Source: Pseudomonas sp. ATCC PTA-122608 (GTDB taxonomy: Bacteria; Pseudomonadota; Gammaproteobacteria; Pseudomonadales; Pseudomonadaceae). From it: DNA of 34,116 bases. A model generated the notes under the pieces. The model was given only the letters and a program-made list of their open reading frames with translations, was not told where the DNA came from and ran no database searches. Location of the stretch: positions 1 through 34,116 of the forward strand of contig NZ_LPNO01000027.1 in assembly GCF_001952855.1 (NCBI RefSeq). The letters are read 5' to 3'. Both the position numbers and the translations under genes were made by a program. Each line of letters opens with the position of its first letter. Position 1 is the stretch's first letter. Below, piece by piece: positions 1 through 8,090 of this stretch.

Positions 1-168
1 CAGCTCAACAACGGTTGAAAATAAAAGCTCACGTGAGTACTGCCGTTGGCGGTGATCATCGAACACCTTGTCAACCCACTCGGCATCTACCGCCTGCTCT
101 AAGACCAACTTGGTCATGACACTGGCTGGTGCTAGTTTTTCAAACCGTTCTAAAACCTTGTCCCACAT
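1..168 (-). CDS. IS4-family transposase, N-terminal part, runs off the window
   Basis: Reading leftward from the ATG at 168-166 gives 56 residues beginning MWDKVLERFEKLAP and ending at the window edge without a stop. The text, with the segment DDHRQRQYSRELLFSTVVEL, is what I recognise as the start of an IS4-family DDE transposase common in Pseudomonas. These enzymes cut and paste their own element. Only the N-terminal region is present, so the catalytic triad cannot be checked. The frame is intact over the visible part. The gene points out of the window, so the 5' end of the element faces the GNAT gene. The family assignment is from memory of the motif; IS4 rather than a related family is likely but not proven. 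Confidence 0.75.
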   Translation of the reverse strand, partial: MWDKVLERFEKLAPASVMTKLVLEQAVDAEWVDKVFDDHRQRQYSRELLFSTVVEL

Positions 169-215
169 AGTTTCGTCGCCCTGACTGGATTGGTTAGGGG
201 ATTTTAAACCAAGAC
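1..215 (-). mobile_element. End of an IS4-family insertion sequence (boundary approximate)
   Basis: The transposase start lies at 168. The AT-richer stretch to its right, up to roughly 190-220, looks like the untranslated 5' end of the element. I cannot fix the terminal inverted repeat because the other end is outside the window. From about 220 to 291 there is a short REP-like stretch (TGTAAGAGCGGAACC and following) and then the stop of the GNAT gene. Confidence 0.5.
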
Positions 216-291
216 CTTGAAAGGGATGGCTGTAAGAGCGGAACCCATAGCGGCCCTGACCGCAGCAACGGATATACACTCAAAACCCACC

Positions 292-843
292 TCAGCCCCG
301 CCGAACCCCCAGCCATTCCTCCCGGGTAATCTCCCAAATATCCTTAGGCAAATTCCCAGCGACAAACTGCCCCTCATCCGTCCTGACCAACCGCATCCCC
401 GTACGCTCGGAGATCCTGCGCGAGGCCACGTTCGGCGCCGCCTTGGGCACCCGCATCAAAGGCCGCTCCAGCACCTCAAACCAATACTCGGTCACCGCCG
501 CACTGGCCTCGGCCATCAACCCCTGACCCTGCCACTGCGGCCCCAGCCAAAAGCCCCGATTGTTGTCCACCTCATCCATCAGACTGACATTGCCAATCAA
601 CACCTCTGGCGCGCTTCTGAGGCGGATCGACCAATGCCATTCCTCCCCACGCGCCATCGCCGGCAATGCCACGTGCTCCAGATAACTGCGCGCACCGTCC
701 GCCGGGTAGGGCCAAGGCACCTGGGCATTGAGGTAGCGCACCACTTCCCAGTGCGGAAACTGCTGCTGGACGCCCTCGGCATCCTCCAGTGTCAGCGGCC
801 TTAGGATCAGGCGTTCGGTATACAGCGTAGGTTGCGCGTCCAT
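292..843 (-). CDS. GNAT-family N-acetyltransferase (RimJ/RimL-like)
   Basis: This is a 183-residue protein beginning MDAQPTLYTERLILRPL. TERLILRPL is the typical opening of the Acetyltransf_3 (RimJ/RimL-like) branch of GNAT enzymes, which move an acetyl group from acetyl-CoA to an amine, often a protein N-terminus or a small molecule. The central GFWLGPQWQGQGLMAEA (about residues 98-115) matches the acetyl-CoA binding loop (Q/R-x-x-G-x-G/A), followed by the usual N-x-x-S-x-R segment (APNVASRRI). I chose the ATG at 843 because homology starts there. A longer frame would run back into the upstream lipoprotein gene, which stops at 848, 4 nt before. The gene is therefore probably the last of a permease-lipoprotein-acetyltransferase operon. 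The substrate cannot be told from sequence. Confidence 0.85.
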   Translation of the reverse strand: MDAQPTLYTERLILRPLTLEDAEGVQQQFPHWEVVRYLNAQVPWPYPADGARSYLEHVALPAMARGEEWHWSIRLRSAPEVLIGNVSLMDEVDNNRGFWLGPQWQGQGLMAEASAAVTEYWFEVLERPLMRVPKAAPNVASRRISERTGMRLVRTDEGQFVAGNLPKDIWEITREEWLGVRRG

Positions 844-847
844 GTCG

Positions 848-1309
848 TTACCAAGTGGCAGTGTTGGGAAAGTCCAGTGTCCCGCGATCCACAAAGCGCA
901 TGGTGCCGAACAGGCCACCCGCGAGTTTCCCGCGCAACACGTAAGGCAGGTTATTCAAGCTCTGGGTCTGGCTCAAGCCAAGGGTCTGGCGCAACACGGA
1001 AAACGCCGAAACGCTCACCGGCACCGTCAGCACCGTCTCCGAAAAGCGCGGGATGGAACCACTCAGATCACTCACCCCGGAAGCCAGCGGCCGGCCATTG
1101 ACCTCAAGGTCCAGGGCCACGCCGTTATAGTCGATCGCGGTTTCATTTGGGTTCTGCACCCGCAGCTTCACCGCGAAACGCACTTCCAGGTCCTGGCTTT
1201 GCAGCGGCTCGATGCCCACCACGTTGATATTCACCGGGTCGCGGTTGGGGAACAACGCGCAGGCGCTCAGGGTGAGTAGCAGCAGTGACAGGACCATGAG
1301 CTTGCGCAT
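848..1309 (-). CDS. LEA type 2-like lipoprotein
   Basis: This is a 153-residue protein with an N-terminal lipoprotein signal: positive MRK, a hydrophobic run, and lipobox LSAC with the lipidated cysteine at residue 17. The remainder (VNINVVGIEPLQSQDLEVRFAVKLRVQNPNETAIDYNGV...) matches the water-stress/LEA type 2 (LEA14-like) beta-sandwich domain. Pseudomonas carries this domain as a small membrane-anchored protein of unknown role. The ATG at 1309 has a GGAG ribosome site overlapping the TAG stop of the upstream permease gene (TAGGAG), so translation of the two is probably coupled. It is followed after 4 nt by the acetyltransferase start. The fold family is clear; the function is not known. 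Confidence 0.85.
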   Translation of the reverse strand: MRKLMVLSLLLLTLSACALFPNRDPVNINVVGIEPLQSQDLEVRFAVKLRVQNPNETAIDYNGVALDLEVNGRPLASGVSDLSGSIPRFSETVLTVPVSVSAFSVLRQTLGLSQTQSLNNLPYVLRGKLAGGLFGTMRFVDRGTLDFPNTATW

Positions 1310-1321
1310 AAAGGGGTTCTC

Positions 1322-2749
1322 CTATTTCGTGACGTCCGGGTCTTGCATCACCTTGAGGGTGGAGGCTTCCGGATCAAATTCATCTTCTTCCAGTTCTATG
1401 AACTCCTCAGGCAGGAAGATGTTCAGCACGATAGCGCAGAACGCGCCCACGGTGATCGGCGACTCGAAGATGTTGTGCAGCGCCTTGGGCAGTTCGCGCA
1501 GTACTTCCGGGACTGCTGCCACGCCCAGGCCCATGCCTAAGGAAATGGCCACGATCAGCACATTGCGCCGGTGCAGGCCGGCTTCGGCGAGGATCTTGAT
1601 CCCGGCCACCGCCACGGTGCCGAACATGATCAGGGTAGCGCCGCCCAGCACCGGTTTGGGCATCAGTTGCAGCACCGCGCCGATCATCGGGAACAGGCCC
1701 AGCAGCACCAGCAGCCCGGCAATGAAGTACGCCACATAACGGCTGGCCACGCCGGTCAACTGGATCACGCCGTTGTTCTGCGCGAAGGTCACCATCGGCA
1801 GGCTGTTGAAAGTGGCCGCCATCACCGAGTTGAGGCCGTCGGCCAGCAGGCCGGACTTGATGCGCTTGATGTACAGCGGGCCCTTGACCGGCTGTTGGGA
1901 AATCATCGAGTTGGCCGTCAGGTCACCGGCGGCTTCCAGGGGTGAAATCAGGAAGATCACTGCCACCGGAATAAACGCCACCCAGTCGAACGAGAAACCG
2001 TATCTGAACGGCACCGGCACGCTGATCAGCGGCAGTTGGGGCAGGGCGGCCAGGTCGACGCGGCCCATCCACCAGGCCACGACAAAACCCAGGGTCAGGC
2101 CAATCACGATCGAACCCAGGCGCAGGAACGGGTTGTTGAAACGGTTGAGCACCACGATGGTCAGCAGCACGAGGGCTGCCAGGCCCATGTTGCCGGCGGC
2201 GCCCAGGTCGCTGGCGCCATAGCCGCCGGCCATGTCGGTGACGGCCACCTTGATCAGCGATAAGCCCATCAAGGTAATGATGGTGCCGGTGACCACCGGG
2301 GTGATCAGTTTGCGCAGCTTGCCGATGAACTGGCTGAGCACCACTTCGATAAATGCCGCGAAGAAGCAGATGCCGAAGATCGTCGACAGGATCTCATCGG
2401 TACCGCCGCCCCGGGCCTTGACCATGAAGCCGGCGCTCAGGATCACGCTGATAAACGAAAAACTGGTGCCTTGCAGGCACAGCAGGCCCGAGCCCACCGG
2501 GCCGAACTTGCGGGCCTGCACAAAGGTGCCCAGCCCCGACACAAACAGCGCCATGCTCACCAGATACGGCACTTCGCTTTCCAGGCCCAGCACGCCGCCG
2601 ACGATCAGCGTTGGAGTGATGATCCCGACAAAGCTGGCCAGCACGTGCTGCAGGGCGGCAAATATCGCCGCGCTGAAGTGCGGACGGTCGTCGAGGCCGT
2701 AGATCAGGTCGGATTTATAACGGGGGCGAGGGGTTTGAGTGTCAGACAA
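1322..2749 (-). CDS. NCS2-family purine permease (xanthine/urate type)
   Basis: This 475-residue polytopic inner-membrane protein belongs to the nucleobase:cation symporter-2 (UraA/XanP/UapA) family, which brings in purines or uracil with protons. The NCS2 signature QNNGVIQLTG is visible at about residues 324-333. Its Q-N-x-G...T-G form with a final glycine is that of xanthine/uric acid carriers such as XanQ and YgfU rather than uracil carriers. An upstream-core motif LLCLQGTSFSFI (about 87-98) is also typical. The N-terminus (RPRYKSDLIYGLDD) aligns with family starts, so I accept the TTG at 2749, although it has no good Shine-Dalgarno sequence. It heads a minus-strand operon with the lipoprotein and GNAT genes. 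The exact substrate (xanthine, urate or both) is inferred. Confidence 0.85.
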   Translation of the reverse strand: MSDTQTPRPRYKSDLIYGLDDRPHFSAAIFAALQHVLASFVGIITPTLIVGGVLGLESEVPYLVSMALFVSGLGTFVQARKFGPVGSGLLCLQGTSFSFISVILSAGFMVKARGGGTDEILSTIFGICFFAAFIEVVLSQFIGKLRKLITPVVTGTIITLMGLSLIKVAVTDMAGGYGASDLGAAGNMGLAALVLLTIVVLNRFNNPFLRLGSIVIGLTLGFVVAWWMGRVDLAALPQLPLISVPVPFRYGFSFDWVAFIPVAVIFLISPLEAAGDLTANSMISQQPVKGPLYIKRIKSGLLADGLNSVMAATFNSLPMVTFAQNNGVIQLTGVASRYVAYFIAGLLVLLGLFPMIGAVLQLMPKPVLGGATLIMFGTVAVAGIKILAEAGLHRRNVLIVAISLGMGLGVAAVPEVLRELPKALHNIFESPITVGAFCAIVLNIFLPEEFIELEEDEFDPEASTLKVMQDPDVTK

Positions 2750-2836
2750 AATACGGGCCCGGGCAGGAAAAAGGAGGCGCAGGATGCCAGAAACTGCCAG
2801 TTGTCAGAAGTGTGAAAAAATTTTTCGAAACATCCC

Positions 2837-2863
2837 CCATTAATTCCTCAAGCCGGCCGATAC
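2837..2863 (+). promoter_or_regulatory. Possible sigma-28 (FliA) promoter for the MCP gene
   Basis: GCCGATAC at 2856-2863 matches 7 of 8 bases of the FliA -10 consensus GCCGATAA and lies about 120 nt upstream of the chemoreceptor start. The -35 position (CCATTAAT) fits the TAAAGTTT consensus poorly, so this is a weak call. It is supported mainly by the fact that many chemoreceptor genes are FliA-dependent. Confidence 0.25.
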
Positions 2864-2984
2864 CGTTTATAGGCCCACATACCAATTACAACAGTGGTGC
2901 CAGCCGGTCAGAGCGGCGCGTTGACGCCCACTGACCGTGTCGCGGCAGGGATGCTCGCAGCCACTACTTCTAAGAGCGCCCCCC

Positions 2985-4610
2985 ATGTCCCTTCGTAACC
3001 TGAATATCGCACCTCGAGCTTTTCTCGGTTTCGCCTTCATCGCGTTGCTTGTCGTTATTCTTGGGGTGTTTGCGGTGAACCGCATGACCCTGATTCGTCA
3101 GGCATCGGTCGACATGGGCGCCAACCAACTGCCCAGCGTCGGATATCTGGCCACCATGACCGAAAACGTCCTGCGCCTGCGGATTCTGTCGTTTCGCGTA
3201 TTGGTCAACCGTGAACCGGCGGCCTTGCAGGAAGCCCAGACCCGCATGGGCGTGCTGGAAGGCAAGGTCAAGACCGCCCAGGCGGCTTATGCCACCATGC
3301 CGGCGGGGGATGAAGAGGCGGCGCTGTACAAGACGTTTGCCCTCACGCTCGACAATTACCTCAAGGCTCAGGCCGAGATGGTGAGCCTTTCGCAGCAGAA
3401 CAAAGTGGAAGAGATGCGCGCCCTGATCAACAGCCGCATCAAGGATGGCACCGACCAGATGGGCGAACAGTTGAATAAACTGATCGCCATCAACGCCGCT
3501 GATGCCAACCAGGCCGCCAATGACGCCGGGCAGAGTTACCGGGACGCCATCACGGGCATCATCGCCGTTTCGGTGATTGCGGCCCTGATGACGGTGTTGC
3601 TGGCATGGCTGTTGACCCGCAGCATCGTCACCCCACTGCGCAAAGCGCTGGAGGTGGCTGAAGTGATCGCTGGCGGTAACTTGAGCAAAGTGATTGAAGA
3701 TGACGGCAAGGACGAACCCGCTCGCCTGCTCGGCGCATTGGCTGCAATGCAAGCCAACCTGCGCCAGACCATCCAGCACATCGCCGGCTCAGCCACGCAG
3801 TTGGCCTCTGCCGCTGAAGAGCTCAGCGCGGTGACTGAAGAGGCCTCCAAAGGCTTGCAACAGCAGAACAACGAAATAGACCAGGCCGCCACAGCGGTCA
3901 ACGAAATGACCGCAGCGGTGGAAGAAGTGGCGCGCAATGCGGTGTCCACCTCGGAAGCTTCCAGCCAGTCCAACCAGGCTGCGCGAGAAGGGCGTGACCG
4001 GGTGGTGGAAACCGTCGGTGCGATTCAGACCATGACTCAGGATGTACAAAACACCTCGGTATTGATCGAAGGCCTGGCGGCTCAGGGCCGTGATATTGGC
4101 AAGGTACTGGACGTGATTCGCGCGATTGCCGAGCAGACCAACCTGCTGGCCCTCAACGCAGCGATTGAAGCGGCACGTGCCGGTGAAGCCGGGCGCGGGT
4201 TTGCGGTGGTGGCGGATGAAGTGCGGGCCCTGGCCCATCGCACGGCGCAGTCGACCCAGGAAATCGAAAAAATGGTCGCCGGCATTCAGAGCGGTACCGG
4301 CGAGGCGGTTAACTCGATGCAGCAGAGCAACCAACGCACCCAAAGCACCCTGGAAATGGCACGGGCTGCCGGCGTGGCGTTGGAGCAGATTACCCAGTCC
4401 ATCAGCCTGATCAACGAGCGCAACCTGGTGATCGCCAGTGCGTCGGAAGAACAGGCTCAGGTGTCCCGCGAGGTTGATCGCAACCTGGTGAATATCCGCG
4501 ACCTGGCGACCCAGTCGGCAGCGGGTGCCAACCAGACCTCAGCCGCCAGTCACGAACTGTCGCGCTTGGCAGTGGATCTGAACGGGATGGTGGCGCGCTT
4601 CGTCATCTGA
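2985..4610 (+). CDS. Methyl-accepting chemotaxis protein with 4-helix-bundle sensor
   Basis: This is a 541-residue chemoreceptor. Domains in order: short cytoplasmic start; TM1 about 14-36; helical periplasmic domain of about 150 residues, alanine- and glutamine-rich, of the 4HB_MCP type; TM2 about 187-207 ending in the classical RSIVTPL junction; HAMP about 209-260; and a long coiled-coil signalling domain. The conserved hairpin tip is visible at about 383-414 (EQTNLLALNAAIEAARAGEA, then GRGFAVVADEVRALA). The tip binds CheW/CheA and sets flagellar motor bias. There is no C-terminal CheR-tethering pentapeptide; the protein ends at LNGMVARFVI. The ATG at 2985 was chosen because MSLRNLNIAPRAFLGF is the usual MCP opening; an upstream in-frame start at 2937 lacks support. 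The gene is monocistronic and followed by a REPIN. The ligand is unknown, and nothing nearby except the kgu operon hints at it. Confidence 0.9.
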   Translation: MSLRNLNIAPRAFLGFAFIALLVVILGVFAVNRMTLIRQASVDMGANQLPSVGYLATMTENVLRLRILSFRVLVNREPAALQEAQTRMGVLEGKVKTAQAAYATMPAGDEEAALYKTFALTLDNYLKAQAEMVSLSQQNKVEEMRALINSRIKDGTDQMGEQLNKLIAINAADANQAANDAGQSYRDAITGIIAVSVIAALMTVLLAWLLTRSIVTPLRKALEVAEVIAGGNLSKVIEDDGKDEPARLLGALAAMQANLRQTIQHIAGSATQLASAAEELSAVTEEASKGLQQQNNEIDQAATAVNEMTAAVEEVARNAVSTSEASSQSNQAAREGRDRVVETVGAIQTMTQDVQNTSVLIEGLAAQGRDIGKVLDVIRAIAEQTNLLALNAAIEAARAGEAGRGFAVVADEVRALAHRTAQSTQEIEKMVAGIQSGTGEAVNSMQQSNQRTQSTLEMARAAGVALEQITQSISLINERNLVIASASEEQAQVSREVDRNLVNIRDLATQSAAGANQTSAASHELSRLAVDLNGMVARFVI

Positions 4611-4628
4611 TCTGAAATACAATTAAAA

Positions 4629-4720
4629 ATGTGGGAGCGGGCTTGCTCGCGAAGGCGGTGTGTCAGTTGATGCATTCGGTGGCTGACACACCGCTTTCGC
4701 GAGCAAGCCCGCTCCCACAT
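4629..4720. repeat. REPIN (inverted REP pair, GTGGGAGCGGG type)
   Basis: Two REP arms in inverted orientation run from ATGTGGGAGCGGGCTTGCTC at the left to its exact reverse complement at the right. The pairing continues inward through GGCGGTGTGTCAG and CTGACACACCGC, so the RNA would form one long hairpin. It lies between the convergent MCP and kguD genes and may protect or terminate both transcripts. Confidence 0.9.
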
Positions 4721-4743
4721 TGGGTGCTGTGGTGTTTCAGGAT

Positions 4744-5721
4744 TCAGTGTTTCCAGGCCGCCGGATTCACCAGATTCTTCGGCTTCTCACCCGCCAGCGC
4801 CGCCAGCAGATTGTCCACCGCGCACTTGGCCATAGCCTCCCGCGTCTCATGAGTCGCCGACCCGATATGCGGCGTCGCCACCACATTGCTCAAGCGCAAC
4901 AACGGCGAGTCATGCTGCAGCGGTTCCCGCACAAACACATCCAGTCCCGCCGCGCGAATGGTGCGCTGTTGCAACGCCTCGATCAGCGCCGGTTCGTCCA
5001 CCACCTTGCCTCGGGAGATGTTGATAAAGATCGTCTCCGGGCCCATCAGCGCGAATTCTTCAGCGCCAATCAAGCCTTCGGTTTCAGCCGTCAGCGGCAA
5101 CGTCAGGCACACAAAGTCGGCTTGCTGGAGCAAGTCCGGCAGGCTGCGATACTCGGCGCCGAAGCGCTGCTCCACCGCCGGTTTTGGCGAATGGCTGTGA
5201 TAGATCACCGGCATGCCAAACCCGAAGTGCCCACGCTGGGCCAAGGCTTCGCCAATACGCCCCATGCCGATAATGCCCAGCGTCTTGCCGTGTACGTCGC
5301 TGCCGAAATGCAACGGGCCAATGTTCTGGTTCCAGTTGCCGGCGCGCACCATATTGGCCAGTTCCACCACTCGCCGGGCAGTGGCGAGGATCAGCGCGAA
5401 GCCGGTATCAGCGGTGGTTTCCGTCAGTACGTCGGGGGTGTTGCTGAGCAGGATGCCGCGCCCGGTCAGATAGTCGATGTCGTAGTTGTCGACGCCGACG
5501 GACACGCTGGCCACGGCCTCAAGGTTTGGCGCCAGGTCCAGCAATTTGGCGTCCAGGCGCAGGCTGGCACCCAGCATCCCTTGGGCCTTAGGCAACGCCG
5601 CGCGCAGCTTGGCCAGGCCGCTTTCATCCAGTGCCTCGATCAGTGTGACCTCGGCCTGTTCATGCAGGCGGGCCATCAGCGGCGCAGAGAGTTTCTTGTA
5701 GAGCACGACAGACTTTTTCAT
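4744..5721 (-). CDS. kguD: 2-ketogluconate-6-phosphate reductase (D-2-hydroxyacid dehydrogenase family)
   Basis: This 325-residue cytosolic enzyme reduces 2-keto-6-phosphogluconate to 6-phosphogluconate with NAD(P)H, feeding the Entner-Doudoroff pathway. It has the D-2-hydroxyacid dehydrogenase layout: Rossmann GMGRIG at 152-157 and the catalytic triad Arg237 (ISRGKVVDE), Glu266 (REPL) and His285 (TPHIGSAT). The ATG at 5721 shares one base with the kguT stop (TGATG), showing tight translational coupling. It is the last gene of the kguEKTD operon, in the same order as in P. aeruginosa and P. putida. Operon membership decides the substrate; on sequence alone glyoxylate/hydroxypyruvate or gluconate 2-reductase would be alternatives. 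Confidence 0.92.
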   Translation of the reverse strand: MKKSVVLYKKLSAPLMARLHEQAEVTLIEALDESGLAKLRAALPKAQGMLGASLRLDAKLLDLAPNLEAVASVSVGVDNYDIDYLTGRGILLSNTPDVLTETTADTGFALILATARRVVELANMVRAGNWNQNIGPLHFGSDVHGKTLGIIGMGRIGEALAQRGHFGFGMPVIYHSHSPKPAVEQRFGAEYRSLPDLLQQADFVCLTLPLTAETEGLIGAEEFALMGPETIFINISRGKVVDEPALIEALQQRTIRAAGLDVFVREPLQHDSPLLRLSNVVATPHIGSATHETREAMAKCAVDNLLAALAGEKPKNLVNPAAWKH

Positions 5722-7016
5722 CAGGTCTTTACCTTCAATTCAAGGGATTGCAGCGGGGCGCGCTCGCGGTCACTGGCGCCGGGCTTGAGGAAGATCGTCA
5801 GCACCACCGACACCATCAACGCACCGCTCATCAGCAGGTACGAGGCGCCGGGCGAACCGGTGCTGCTATTGAGGTAGCCCACCAGGTACGAACCGCCAAA
5901 CGAACCGAGGGCGCCCATGCTGTTGATCAACGCCATGGCGCCGCCGGCGACGTTGGCCGGAAGGATCTCCGGGACGATCGCGAAAAACGGTCCGTACGGC
6001 GCATACATGCACGCCCCGGCGATCACCAGCAGGGTGTACGACCACCAGAAGTGTTCGGCGCCCAGCACGTAGGACGCATAAAACGCGATGGAGGCGATCA
6101 ACAGCGGCGGCCACACAAAGCGTTTACGTTTTTGCAGTTTGTCCGAGCCCCAGGACACCACCAGCATGCCGATCACCGCCGCCAGGTACGGCAGCGCCGA
6201 CAGCCAGCCGGCCTCGACCATGTCCATTTTCAAGCCGGCTTTGAGAATCGACGGCAGCCACAGCACGAAGCCATACACGCCAATGCTCCAGCAGAAAAAC
6301 TGCAGCGCGAGGATGATCACCTTGGGCGAGCGAAAGGCTTCGGCGTAGTTCTTCACCGCCTTGATGCCCACCTGTTCTTCGGCGAGGGCGGTTTCCAGGT
6401 CTTTTTTGTGCTGGGCGCTCAGCCATTTGGCGTCGGCCGGTTTTTCATCCGCCAGCTTCCACCAGATAAAGGCCCACAGCACTGCCGGCAAGCCTTCGAT
6501 GATGAACATCCAGCGCCAGCTGAAATGCTGTACCAGATAGCCCGAGACCACCGACATCCACATCATGGTCACCGGGTTGCCGAGGATCAGGAAGGTGTTG
6601 GCCCGGGAGCGTTCTGCGCGGGTGAACCAGTGGCACAGGTACACCAGCATCGCCGGCATCACGGCGGCTTCGACCACCCCGAGCATGAAGCGGATCACGA
6701 TCAGCATGTAGGCGTTGGACACCATGCCGGTCAGGGTGGCCAGGCCGCCCCAGAGGATCAGGCTGACGAAAATCAGCTTCTTGACGCTGCGCTTCTGCGC
6801 GTAGATCGCCCCCGGCACCTGGAAGAAAAAGTAGCCGAGGAAGAACAGCGCGCCGAGCAGCGACGACATGCCCGGGGTGATCATCAGGTCTTCGGCCATC
6901 CCGGAGGCGGCGGCGAAGCCGTAGTTGGCGCGATCCAGGTACGCCAGGCTGTAGGTGATAAACACGATGGGCATGATGTACCACCAACGACGGGTGGCGA
7001 GTTTCAACGGTTCCAT
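5721..7016 (-). CDS. kguT: 2-ketogluconate transporter, MFS anion:cation symporter family
   Basis: This 431-residue major facilitator protein of the ACS family has about 12 membrane segments. The opening RRWWYIMPIVFITYSLAYLDRANYGFA is the hallmark of the sugar-acid/phthalate/glucarate ACS carriers, with the conserved Y-x-D-R-x-N motif after TM1. Its job is proton-linked uptake of 2-ketogluconate made in the periplasm from glucose or gluconate. The ATG at 7016 has a good AGGAG site 7 nt upstream. It overlaps kguD by one base and is separated from kguK by 111 nt holding a REPIN, so its expression could differ from that of kguEK. Function is assigned from family plus operon position. Confidence 0.9.
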   Translation of the reverse strand: MEPLKLATRRWWYIMPIVFITYSLAYLDRANYGFAAASGMAEDLMITPGMSSLLGALFFLGYFFFQVPGAIYAQKRSVKKLIFVSLILWGGLATLTGMVSNAYMLIVIRFMLGVVEAAVMPAMLVYLCHWFTRAERSRANTFLILGNPVTMMWMSVVSGYLVQHFSWRWMFIIEGLPAVLWAFIWWKLADEKPADAKWLSAQHKKDLETALAEEQVGIKAVKNYAEAFRSPKVIILALQFFCWSIGVYGFVLWLPSILKAGLKMDMVEAGWLSALPYLAAVIGMLVVSWGSDKLQKRKRFVWPPLLIASIAFYASYVLGAEHFWWSYTLLVIAGACMYAPYGPFFAIVPEILPANVAGGAMALINSMGALGSFGGSYLVGYLNSSTGSPGASYLLMSGALMVSVVLTIFLKPGASDRERAPLQSLELKVKT

Positions 7017-7061
7017 AAGGTTGCTCCTGAGCTTGTTGTAGTTGTGGCAACAGGTAACTGG

Positions 7062-7159
7062 GTAGCAGCGAGCTTGCTCGCGAAAAACCTAAGGGCTCCA
7101 CCTTTATTCAGGTGGCGCGTGTCATCGTTAACGACCTTCGCGAGCAAGCTCGCTCCTAC
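7062..7159. repeat. REPIN (GTAGGAGCGAGC type) inside the kgu operon
   Basis: The left arm GTAGCAGCGAGCTTGCTCGC at 7062 pairs, with one mismatch, with the right arm GCGAGCAAGCTCGCTCCTAC ending at 7159. The element lies between kguK and kguT, and its right arm is translated as the last residues of KguK. As mRNA it would place a long hairpin in the middle of the operon. Confidence 0.88.
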
Positions 7160-8090
7160 AATAAGCAGGCAGATCTTCACGCAACGGCAAGCCTTCCATG
7201 TCGCCACGGCTCTGCACCGCGCGGCTGCCGATCCAGTTGCCGCGCTGCACGGCCTCGGCAAAGCTGAGGTTTTCCAACAACGCGCTGATCATGCCCACGG
7301 CAAAACCATCGCCAGCGCCGACCGTGTCGACCACCTTGGCCACGGGTAAGGCGGCGACGAAACCCTGGTCCAGTTGCGTGCGGTAATACGCGCCGTGGGG
7401 GCCGAGCTTGATGGCCACGGCTTCCACGCCCTGGTCGAGGTAGAACGCGGCGATGTCGGCCGGGTCTTCAAAACCGGTGAGCAAACGGCCTTCGCTCAAA
7501 CCCGGCAACACCCAATCCGCCAGGCAGGCGAGGGCGTTGATTTCGCTGATCATGCGTTGCTCGTTTGCCCACAGGGACGGGCGCAGGTTCGGGTCGAAGG
7601 ACACGCTGCGCCCAGCCTCGCGCATTTGCGTCATCAACTGGCGCGACAGCTCGCGGGTGGCGTCCGACAGTGCCGGCGGGATGCCTGTGGCGTGCAGGTG
7701 GCGGGCTTGCAACAGCTCGGGCTTGATCGCCTCGACCGAGAGATGGCTGGCGGCCGAGCCACGGCGGAAGTACTCCACCTGCGGATCGTCGCCGGCTTCT
7801 TCGCGGGACTTGAGTTGAAAACCCGTGGGGTGCAGCGGGTCCACCGCCACATGTGCGCAGTCCAGGCCTTCGTTCTGCAAGGTGTCCACCACAAAACGCC
7901 CGAGGGAATCGGCGCCCACCCGGCTCAGCCATGCGACGTTGAAGCCCAGGCGTGACAGGCCGATGGCGACGTTGCTGTCGGCGCCGGCAATACGCTTGTG
8001 AAACTCGGCAACCTGGGCCAGGTCGCCGGTCTGTTCGGCGACAAACATCGCCATGGTTTCACCAAACGACAGGATATCGATCTCAGACAT
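7128..8090 (-). CDS. kguK: 2-ketogluconate kinase (PfkB family)
   Basis: This 320-residue ribokinase-like sugar kinase phosphorylates 2-ketogluconate to 2-keto-6-phosphogluconate with ATP. The PfkB C-terminal signature DTVGAGDGFAVG lies at 255-266, with GAGD (258-261) carrying the catalytic base Asp261. The N-terminal half holds a typical substrate site (AGADSNVAIGLSRLG, 36-50). The start at 8090 is the real one: ATGTCTGA overlaps the kguE stop by 8 nt and has GGAG upstream. An extended frame to 8165 runs inside kguE. The last ten residues (CRSELAREGR, 311-320) are encoded by an arm of a REPIN, so the original stop has been lost and replaced. The active site is well upstream of this tail, so activity is probably kept. 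Confidence 0.92.
   Translation of the reverse strand: MSEIDILSFGETMAMFVAEQTGDLAQVAEFHKRIAGADSNVAIGLSRLGFNVAWLSRVGADSLGRFVVDTLQNEGLDCAHVAVDPLHPTGFQLKSREEAGDDPQVEYFRRGSAASHLSVEAIKPELLQARHLHATGIPPALSDATRELSRQLMTQMREAGRSVSFDPNLRPSLWANEQRMISEINALACLADWVLPGLSEGRLLTGFEDPADIAAFYLDQGVEAVAIKLGPHGAYYRTQLDQGFVAALPVAKVVDTVGAGDGFAVGMISALLENLSFAEAVQRGNWIGSRAVQSRGDMEGLPLREDLPAYCRSELAREGR

Noticed and set aside
220..291. REP-like remnant beside the IS4 end
   Set aside because: Looks repetitive (TGTAAGAGCGGAACC) but I cannot see a paired arm or second copy in the window, so it is not listed as a separate repeat.
2750..2936. Purine riboswitch or leader upstream of the permease gene
   Set aside because: No recognisable purine aptamer core; only an A/T-rich palindrome and the small plus-strand frame are seen.
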